This document shows positions 61,732-64,000 of a DNA stretch of 64,000 nucleotides, piece after piece. The position numbers were made by a program, and so were the translations under genes. The stretch is from Lysobacteraceae bacterium PS02065 (GTDB lineage Bacteria; Pseudomonadota; Gammaproteobacteria; Xanthomonadales; Rhodanobacteraceae), in NCBI GenBank assembly GCA_029959555.1, contig JASCPI010000019.1:1-64000 (forward strand). The letters are read 5' to 3'. The stretch's first letter is position 1. Every line of letters begins with the position of its first letter. Below the pieces are notes generated by a model. The model saw only the letters and a program-made list of their open reading frames with translations, was not told where the DNA came from and ran no database searches.

Positions 61732-64000
61732 AGTGCTTCGACGCGACGGCGCAGCACAGGATCATCGGCGTACTTCGGCCATGCCGCACGAAACGCGTCG
61801 AGGGCGGTTTTAATGCGCGCCGTATGGCCTGCCTCGCGGGACAGCTCCGCTTCCCTGAGGAATGCGAGCGTCGACTGCTCGACGTTCGAAACCGTCAACG
61901 CCGAAGGCGGTTCGGCATAGGCTCGCCCGCGATGCGTGGCGAGCCACTGCACTTCCTTGAGTGCCTCGTTCGGACGGCCTGCGGCCGCATACGCGTCCGC
62001 CAGGGCGATGTGGGTGACGTAGAGCTCGCTCGCATCGAGCAGCCGCTCCAGGGCGAGCACGGCGTCGGGGGCATGGCCCGCCGCGAGCGTCGCCCGCGCG
62101 CGGGCGACGGCGCGCATCTTGCGGGGAAGAATGGCGCCCTCGGCATCGTCCGAAGGTAGCGCCGCCAATGCTTCGGCCGCCGCCGCGGGAGCGCCGTCCC
62201 GGGAGGCGAGGTAGGCGAGGATCGCGAGATTCATCTCGATCGACGCCTTGTCGACGTCGTTCGCGGTGGATCGCAGTCGGATGCCCTGCTTCACGGCCGC
62301 CGCCAAGACCTCCCGATGCGCGGTCGCGTCGTCGCCGTCGAGGCTGAGGCCGACGACCTCGTAGAAGAGCGACAAGCCGTGCCCGGGCGGAAGTGCCGCG
62401 CGCGCGTCGGCGATGACCTTGCGTGCATCGCCGCGACGTTCGGCATCGACGCGGAACGCCGCCTCGAACAGGTTGCGCGTGAGGTTGGCGACCGGATTCG
62501 CCGTCGCCGCATCGAGCGGCGAGCGCGCGAGCGTGGTGCGTGCGAGCTCGAGCTTGCGCTCCGCAGCGTAGCTCGCCGAGTGGTACTCGGTTCGGACGAA
62601 ACCCATCGATTCGCCGCTCGTGAAGGACTGGCGTGCCTTCTCGAACTCGCCGCGGCCGGTGCGAAGAATGCCCACGAGATGCAGCGACGGTGTCGGATTG
62701 GGATTGCGGTTCGACGCACCGATCTCGGCGATGCCGAGCGTCTTGTCGTCGAAACGGTTGGCATCCTTCCAGCTCACGTACGCGTAACCGCCGCTTCCGG
62801 CGAAATAATCGGGATACGACTCCGCGAGAACGGCCCATTTCGGAAGCGCGGCATCGGGAGACTTCAAGGTCAGGATCATGACGTCCGCGTACATCGCATC
62901 ACGGATCGAAAGGCGGGTGCGGTCGGCAATCGCGGCTTCGAACGCCTGCAAGGCATCCCGTGCGCGGCCGGCGCTGATATAGACCGCGCCGATGCGGATC
63001 CACGCCGACAGGAACTGGGGATCGATCTTCAATGCCTGCTGGTGGAACTCGAGCGAGTTGTCGAACTCGCCCTTGACGTAGCTGCGCATGCCGAGCGAGT
63101 ACGCACGCAAGGCATCGAGGTTGCTCGTCGTCACCTGCTGGAGCGGCTGAGAATCCTGGCTCACCGTGGCCAGCGCCTCGCCGAGCCGCACGCGCAGGCG
63201 CTGGTTGACGAGATCGAGCGAGGTCAGCACCGACTCCGCGCCGACACCGTCGGCCGACTCGGAATACACGGTCGTCTGCGTGTGCGGATCGATCACCTCG
63301 GCGGTGATGCGCACGCGGCCGCCGACTTCGGCGACCGTCGGCAGGATCAGCGCCTTGACGCCGTCGCGGATCGCGATCTCCGAGCCGATCGCGCGGTCGA
63401 TGCGCGTCTTGTCCGGATCGCGCTCCATGCGCTTGACCGTGTCGCGCACCTTGAGGTCGGGCAGCACGTTGACGTAACGTGACTGTTCGAGCGCGATGCG
63501 CAGCGCGCTCTCGAGCGCCTCGTCGAACACGGTTTCGCCGGTCAGGTTGTTGAGGTTGCCGACGACCACCCAGTCGCGGTTCGCGAACGCGATCGCCGGC
63601 GCGGGTTTCAGGAACGTGTACAGCGGGATCGCGACGAGCAACGCGAGCACGAGCGCCTCGATCACGACCGTGGCCGGCCGGCGCCAGAACGGGATCTCGC
63701 GATGCGCCTTGCCCGACCATGGCGGCGCCTTGAGCGGCGCGGTGCCTTCCTCGCCGACCTCGAACACCGGGATCGGATCCGGAATGCCCTTGAAGCGGTA
63801 ACGGCCGTAGGTGCGCCAGCGCACGCGCTCGAGCTGCACGCCGAGTTCGCCCTGTGCGCGGTGCGCGAGCGCGTAGGCGATGTTCGACAGCAGCACCTGG
63901 CCCGGCAGCGCGAGGTTCATCAGGCGCGACGCGATCGGCTTGACGAGGCCTTCGACCTCGATCGGCTTGGCACCCTTGGCGATGTCCTCGGGCGTGTTGT
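61701..64000 (-). CDS. Class III cyclase with TPR domain, peptide-modification type, 5' end outside window
   Basis: The gene is open to the right edge; 766 codons are visible. The first part is the end of an adenylate/guanylate cyclase domain (PIEVEGLVKPIASRLMNLA, PGQVLLSNIAYALAHR, RYRFKGIPDPIPVFEV). A membrane helix (VVIEALVLALLVAIPLYTF) follows, then a TolB/FlgO-like domain (about 170 residues) and TPR units to the C terminus. The catalytic core lies outside, so activity cannot be judged. I recall this as the 'peptide modification system cyclase' partner of SagB-like dehydrogenase and modified peptide. A signalling or transport-linked role is unknown. Confidence 0.85.
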   Translation of the reverse strand, partial: NTPEDIAKGAKPIEVEGLVKPIASRLMNLALPGQVLLSNIAYALAHRAQGELGVQLERVRWRTYGRYRFKGIPDPIPVFEVGEEGTAPLKAPPWSGKAHREIPFWRRPATVVIEALVLALLVAIPLYTFLKPAPAIAFANRDWVVVGNLNNLTGETVFDEALESALRIALEQSRYVNVLPDLKVRDTVKRMERDPDKTRIDRAIGSEIAIRDGVKALILPTVAEVGGRVRITAEVIDPHTQTTVYSESADGVGAESVLTSLDLVNQRLRVRLGEALATVSQDSQPLQQVTTSNLDALRAYSLGMRSYVKGEFDNSLEFHQQALKIDPQFLSAWIRIGAVYISAGRARDALQAFEAAIADRTRLSIRDAMYADVMILTLKSPDAALPKWAVLAESYPDYFAGSGGYAYVSWKDANRFDDKTLGIAEIGASNRNPNPTPSLHLVGILRTGRGEFEKARQSFTSGESMGFVRTEYHSASYAAERKLELARTTLARSPLDAATANPVANLTRNLFEAAFRVDAERRGDARKVIADARAALPPGHGLSLFYEVVGLSLDGDDATAHREVLAAAVKQGIRLRSTANDVDKASIEMNLAILAYLASRDGAPAAAAEALAALPSDDAEGAILPRKMRAVARARATLAAGHAPDAVLALERLLDASELYVTHIALADAYAAAGRPNEALKEVQWLATHRGRAYAEPPSALTVSNVEQSTLAFLREAELSREAGHTARIKTALDAFRAAWPKYADDPVLRRRVEALQSADPPPVP

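Overview
The window is very G+C-rich gammaproteobacterial chromosome, almost fully coding, with G/C-dominated third codon positions. It looks like Xanthomonadales, probably Rhodanobacteraceae and Dokdonella- or Lysobacter-like. The indicators are the hemP/DUF6607 heme locus, neighbouring glnB, ubiK and comM/yifB genes, several exported proteins ending in an (L/V)FxxGF(E/D)-type tail, and a peptide-modification locus of the 'modified peptide / SagB-like dehydrogenase / cyclase' type. The taxonomic placement is inference. I found no rRNA, tRNA, CRISPR array, prophage or complete insertion sequence.

Layout. 1-3.2 kb: biotin genes bioF (cut by the left edge), a small DUF7079-like gene, bioH and bioC, tightly overlapped. 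3.2-11.8 kb: an iron/heme acquisition island. A minus-strand operon hemP - unknown - DUF6607 - isoprenylcysteine-methyltransferase-like gene faces a Fur-box-preceded exported protein. A TonB-dependent heme-type receptor faces exbB-exbD-tonB across a palindromic Fur-like site. 12-13.6 kb: small genes (DUF1993, YdeI/OmpD-like, a 55-residue protein). 13.6-17.3 kb: DUF1501 and DUF1800 export pair with a divergent cupredoxin. 17.3-23.7 kb: old yellow enzyme, MATE transporter, secreted beta-helix protein, SRPBCC, HD hydrolase and glyoxalase-fold genes. 23.7-31 kb: a looser accessory stretch with a low-G+C secreted protein, an SdpR/SdpI-like autorepressor pair, small membrane and lipoproteins, map, a SnoaL-like protein, a lone Imm63-like immunity gene and a DUF883-like protein.

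31-47.5 kb: secreted zinc metalloprotease, an alpha/beta hydrolase overlapping mlaA, DUF4105, S9 peptidase, M23 peptidase, FMN reductase, carotenoid oxygenase with DUF2141, an orphan sensor kinase and rmuC. 48-55.5 kb: a run starting with an ECF sigma factor and anti-sigma factor, then two exported HEAT-repeat proteins, then a two-gene cassette of membrane-anchored Sel1-like proteins present twice in tandem. 55.5-60 kb: glnB, ubiK, comM/yifB, xdhC and a MocA-like nucleotidyltransferase.

60-64 kb: the most unusual locus. A 100-residue precursor-like peptide (nitrile-hydratase-type leader, Cys-Cys near the C terminus) lies between a divergent SagB-like flavin dehydrogenase and a convergent class III cyclase/TPR membrane protein that runs off the right edge. 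This looks like a ribosomal peptide (RiPP) system of unknown product and is the best candidate for a new biological system here.

Three dispersed repeat families occupy intergenic gaps: a GGCGGAATC hairpin found only where genes converge, a GTCATCCCGGC REPIN-like element, and a GGGGTCAGGTTC inverted repeat.
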